Below, piece after piece: positions 60,918-64,000 of a stretch of 64,000 nucleotides of DNA. Under the pieces are notes generated by a model. The model did not search any database and was not told the DNA's origin. It saw only the letters and a list, made by a program, of their open reading frames with translations. The DNA is from Roseivivax lentus (GTDB lineage: Bacteria; Pseudomonadota; Alphaproteobacteria; Rhodobacterales; Rhodobacteraceae), in contig NZ_FTOQ01000003.1 in NCBI RefSeq assembly GCF_900156805.1, positions 124,001-188,000 on the forward strand. Reading direction: 5' to 3'. Made by a program: the position numbers and the translations under genes. Each line of letters opens with the position of its first letter. The stretch's first letter is position 1.

Positions 60918-61952
60918 TCATGTTGCGGGCGCCGCGGCCCCCGGCATCTCGACGCATGCCAGATGGGCGATCCGCTGCAGGTCGCGCGCATAGCGGTCGC
61001 GGAGAACCTGCGCGTCTTCGGGGGCGAATTCGGCGATCGACGGCCCGCTCTTGTCGTCGGCATAATCCGCGATCAGCCGCCGCGTGGCGCCGACACCGAG
61101 CTTGCGGCCCTCGGCGAAGATCGCCTGCATGGCGCGGCAGGCGGCGTCGGTGGGGCTCACGTTGACCTGGTCCGCGATGTCCCGAAGCGGCAGGCCGCGC
61201 GTTTCGGGGATGAGGTGGTGCAGCATCTCGGAATGGCGCGGCCGGTCTTCCTGGCGCAGCACCACGAGCGCCTCGGGCTCCAGCGCGCGCAGGATGTCGC
61301 CCGCCAGGTCGAACCAGCCGCGCCGGGCCTTGAGGGCCATGGGCACGTAGTTTTCGAACGGGTCGATCAGGCGGAACTCGCACCGCTTGCGGTAGGCCGA
61401 TTTGAGAAAGCTGTCGTAGGACCGGATCACCAGCAGCACCCGACGCACGGGATGCGTCATCTCTAAGCGCATGAAGCGCAGCCGGTCATAGGCCGCGCCA
61501 TAGGGACGGTCGGAGAAGAGCCCCTGGAAGCCCGAGGGGATGTTCTCCTCCGAGATGATCGTGCGCGGCGCGTTGTTGATGCGGTGCTTGCCGATCTCGT
61601 CGAGCAGGAATTCGCGCCGCTCCTCCAGATCGTTCCGGCGGAAATGCCGCGGGTCGGGCAGGCGCAGCTTGAGGCTCGACAGCGTGGCGGAATCGCGGTT
61701 CGCGACAGCGAGGTTGAACCCCGCCTCTTCGAGGACCGCCTGATTGAGCGCGAGGAATTCCTGGAACGACGACGTGCCGGTGCGATGCACCCCGAGATGC
61801 ATGTAAAGCCCGCGCCCGGCAGGGTTTTCCGGGCTGTCCGCAGGGGCCGTGTCGGGCTGGATATCGGGGTCGGCATCGCGCATGGCGGCATGATCGCCAA
61901 GCGCCGCGCGGCCCACAAGGCCCCGCCCGCCGCGCGCTGCGATTTTCGACAT
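60918..61952 (-). CDS. Sulfotransferase-like P-loop protein
   Basis: 344 residues. After a variable N-terminus, GLYMHLGVHRTGTSSFQEFLALN is a phosphosulfate-binding-loop-like motif (residues 49-71), and TIISEENIPSGFQGLF with RVLLVIRSYDSFLKSAYRKR gives the 3'-phosphate-binding Arg/Ser pattern. Paralogue of the protein at 45686 (shared H-L-G-x-HR-T/S-x-S-F). The start may instead be the internal ATG of MRDADPDIQ at 61883. Divergent from the ppx gene with almost no gap if the long form is real. Confidence 0.78.
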   Translation of the reverse strand: MSKIAARGGRGLVGRAALGDHAAMRDADPDIQPDTAPADSPENPAGRGLYMHLGVHRTGTSSFQEFLALNQAVLEEAGFNLAVANRDSATLSSLKLRLPDPRHFRRNDLEERREFLLDEIGKHRINNAPRTIISEENIPSGFQGLFSDRPYGAAYDRLRFMRLEMTHPVRRVLLVIRSYDSFLKSAYRKRCEFRLIDPFENYVPMALKARRGWFDLAGDILRALEPEALVVLRQEDRPRHSEMLHHLIPETRGLPLRDIADQVNVSPTDAACRAMQAIFAEGRKLGVGATRRLIADYADDKSGPSIAEFAPEDAQVLRDRYARDLQRIAHLACVEMPGAAAPAT

Positions 61953-62044
61953 GGATGCGGCTGCAGCGTGACATGCCCATTGCCGGATCGCTCGCGAATG
62001 CCTATCCTCTCTCTCAAGTTGAAATCGAGAGAAGGCGCGAAGTC

Positions 62045-63157
62045 ATGGCGCCTGAGCGTCCCGGCGGTGCGGGCGCTTTCCCGAAACCGGTTGAGAGCCT
62101 CGCGCCCGAAACCCCGGATCCGGCAGAGCTGTATGCTGCGCTGGATCTGGGTACAAACAGTTGTCGCATGCTGATTGCCCAACCCAAGGGCAGCCAGTTT
62201 CACGTGGTCGACAGCTTCTCCAAATCCGTCCAGCTGGGCCTCGGGCTCGAACGGACGGGCCGTCTGTCGCGCAGCTCCATGGGCCGCACGATCGCGGCCT
62301 TGCGCGTGTGCCAGCAGAAGATCAAGCGCCACAAGGTCAAGCACATGCGCCTCGTTGCGACCGAGGCCTGCCGCCGAGCGGCCAATGCGCGCGATTTCCT
62401 GCGCCGCGTACGCCGCGAGACCGGCTTGCCGCTCGAGATCATCCAGACAGAAGAGGAGGCGCGGCTGGCGGTCATCTCCTGCGCGCCGCTCGTCTCCACC
62501 CGCACGGAGCAGCTTCTGGTCGTCGATATCGGCGGCGGCTCCACGGAGCTGGTCTGGATCGACCTGTCCTCGGTGCCGCATCGGGAGCGGCCGCGCGCGA
62601 TCATGCGGCTGCATGCGGGCTTTCACACCCAGGACAGCCCGTTCCCCGCGGCGAAGGTGGTCGACTGGATCTCGGTGCCGCTGGGCGTGGCCACGCTGCG
62701 CGACCAGTTCTCGGACGTGGCGGACGATGCCGCGCGCTACGCGCTGATGTCCTGGTATTTCGAGGAAAACCTCGCCGAGTTCGCCCCCTACAAGGACGAG
62801 CAGACGCGCGAGGGTTTCCAGATCGTCGGCACCTCGGGCACCGTCACCACGGTCGCCGCCTCGCATCTGGGGCTGCGCCGCTACGACCGGACCAAGGTGG
62901 ACGGGCTGCGCATGACCTCGGACCAGATCGAGACGGTGATCCAGAACTACCTCGCCATGGGGCCCGACGGGCGGCGGCGCGATCCGCGTATTGGGCAGGA
63001 CCGGCAGGCGCTCATCATGTCGGGCGCTGCAATCCTGCAGGCGCTCCTGCGCTGCTGGCCCACGGACCGGCTGTCGGTCGCGGATCGCGGCCTGCGCGAG
63101 GGGTTGCTTTACGCCCAGATGTCGGCGCATGGGGTGCTGGAAGACGCGCCTTACTGA
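62045..63157 (+). CDS. Ppx/GppA exopolyphosphatase-like protein
   Basis: 370 residues from ATG 62045, preceded by GAGAGAAGG. Actin-like ATPase fold: phosphate-1 [15 protein letters not shown], phosphate-2 [15 protein letters not shown], and [15 protein letters not shown]. Catalytic Glu is expected in [10 protein letters not shown]. It cleaves polyphosphate or pppGpp; the short length (no C-terminal HD domain) fits the compact alphaproteobacterial type. A longer frame from 61955 would overlap the divergent promoter region. The rlmE gene follows after 20 bases, the usual ppx-rlmE pair. Confidence 0.92.
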   Translation: MAPERPGGAGAFPKPVESLAPETPDPAELYAALDLGTNSCRMLIAQPKGSQFHVVDSFSKSVQLGLGLERTGRLSRSSMGRTIAALRVCQQKIKRHKVKHMRLVATEACRRAANARDFLRRVRRETGLPLEIIQTEEEARLAVISCAPLVSTRTEQLLVVDIGGGSTELVWIDLSSVPHRERPRAIMRLHAGFHTQDSPFPAAKVVDWISVPLGVATLRDQFSDVADDAARYALMSWYFEENLAEFAPYKDEQTREGFQIVGTSGTVTTVAASHLGLRRYDRTKVDGLRMTSDQIETVIQNYLAMGPDGRRRDPRIGQDRQALIMSGAAILQALLRCWPTDRLSVADRGLREGLLYAQMSAHGVLEDAPY

Positions 63158-63177
63158 GCGCGGACGGGGGACTGGCG

Positions 63178-63945
63178 ATGGCGAAGAAAGTCGAAGACCG
63201 CAAAAGCTCGGGCCGGGGACAGCGCGACCTCAAAGTCAAGGTGAAGTCCGCGCGCGGGCGCAAGCTGTCCTCGACGCGCTGGCTGCAGCGCCAGCTCAAC
63301 GACCCTTACGTCAAGCGCGCCAATGCCGAAGGCTATCGCGGGCGCGCCGCCTTCAAGATCCTCGAACTGGACGACAAGTACCGCTTCCTCGTACCGGGGG
63401 CGCGCGTCGTCGATCTGGGCTGTGCCCCGGGCGGCTGGTGCCAGGTCGCGGTGAAGCGCGTCAACGCGCTGGGCGAAAAGGCGGGCAAGTCGCAGGGCCG
63501 CGTTCTGGGCATCGACCTGCAGGAGGTCGACCCGATCCCCGGCGCCGAGATCCACGTTCTGGATTTCCTCGAGGACGAGGCCGACGACCGCGTCAAGGAA
63601 TGGCTCGGCGGCAAGGCCGACGTGGTGATGTCGGACATGGCGGCGTCTTCCTCGGGACACAAGCAGACCGACCATCTGCGCATCATCACGCTTTGCGAAG
63701 CGGCGGCGCAACTGGCCTTCGACGTGCTGGAAGAGGGCGGCACCTTCGTCGCCAAGGTTCTGGCGGGCGGGGCCGAGGGATCGCTGCAGGCGCTTCTGAA
63801 GCAGCGCTTCACCAAGGTCGCCAACGTCAAGCCGCCGGCCTCGCGCAGCGATTCGTCGGAGAAATTCGTCGTCGCGATGGGCTATCGCCCGGAAAGCCGG
63901 GATGCGGTGGCAGAGGCGGACGCGGACGACCCGCTGGCAGGCTAG
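63178..63945 (+). CDS. rlmE: 23S rRNA (uridine-2'-O)-methyltransferase RlmE
   Basis: 255 residues. SAM-dependent methyltransferase that methylates U2552 of 23S rRNA late in 50S assembly. [17 protein letters not shown] (catalytic Lys), SAM motif [23 protein letters not shown] (Asp), [10 protein letters not shown] (Lys) and [10 protein letters not shown] (Glu) complete the K-D-K-E tetrad. A basic N-terminal extension of about 40 residues ([22 protein letters not shown]) probably contacts rRNA; the short C-terminal tail is acidic. The last 55 bases of the window after it show nothing. Confidence 0.95.
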   Translation: MAKKVEDRKSSGRGQRDLKVKVKSARGRKLSSTRWLQRQLNDPYVKRANAEGYRGRAAFKILELDDKYRFLVPGARVVDLGCAPGGWCQVAVKRVNALGEKAGKSQGRVLGIDLQEVDPIPGAEIHVLDFLEDEADDRVKEWLGGKADVVMSDMAASSSGHKQTDHLRIITLCEAAAQLAFDVLEEGGTFVAKVLAGGAEGSLQALLKQRFTKVANVKPPASRSDSSEKFVVAMGYRPESRDAVAEADADDPLAG

Positions 63946-64000
63946 GGCGCAGGGGTCACGCGGTCTTGCCGGGCTCCGGTCGTCTGAGGCTGGCCCGGGC

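Overview
The window is 64 kb of GC-rich DNA with dense, short-spaced genes. Gene order and content point to an alphaproteobacterium of the order Rhodobacterales (Rhodobacter/Roseobacter relatives). The strongest clues are ntrY-ntrX-trkA-trkH-hfq-hflX in a row, a PccR-type regulator next to pccB/pccA/methylmalonyl-CoA mutase, RNase E with a long acidic insertion in its S1 domain, a membrane-tethered cytochrome c, and a folate/cobalamin methyl-transfer operon. No IS element, prophage, CRISPR array, rRNA or tRNA was found.

Layout. 1-7.9 kb: nitrogen/redox two-component pair NtrY (5' cut off by the window edge) and NtrX, potassium uptake TrkA/TrkH, Hfq and HflX. 8-10.2 kb (minus strand): a compact operon with its own extended -10 promoter, encoding a radical SAM/SPASM enzyme and three paralogous 77-82-residue peptides that end in a Cys-rich core. 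This looks like an undescribed ribosomally made, post-translationally modified peptide (RiPP) system and is the most interesting locus here. 10.3-15 kb: penicillin-acylase-type Ntn hydrolase, a beta-hydroxyacid dehydrogenase, and a RelE-like toxin/XRE antitoxin pair with a clear promoter and operator palindrome. 15.3-23 kb: RNase E, TusA-like protein, CcdA, a coupled hydrolase-like/P450 pair, and class I fructose-bisphosphate aldolase behind a double LacI-type operator. 23.2-36.3 kb: tethered cytochrome c with a repeated linker, O-acetylhomoserine sulfhydrylase, UPF0173 hydrolase, gatC-gatA, lipoprotein, amidase and several membrane proteins.

36.4-48.7 kb is a propionyl-CoA assimilation island: PccR, an MFS transporter, PccB, small lipoproteins, PccA and methylmalonyl-CoA mutase. 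TTTGCAAA-type boxes lie in front of pccR and pccB, so the regulator sits beside its operators. 49-57 kb: YSC84-like lipoprotein, HemB, Mfd and a flavin monooxygenase with an NTF2-like front domain. 57.8-60.7 kb (minus strand): a four-gene operon for C1/methionine metabolism (virulence-factor-family protein, MetF-like reductase, HAD phosphatase, methyltetrahydrofolate:corrinoid methyltransferase). 60.9-64 kb: sulfotransferase-like protein, Ppx/GppA and RlmE.

Between genes there are structured repeats: two well-matched ~110-bp three-hairpin elements whose stems vary in sequence but keep pairing (3079-3189, 49051-49156), a related copy (28095-28182), and a four-unit ~137-bp tandem array (57141-57687). 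All functional calls come from reading motifs and gene context; no database search was run.
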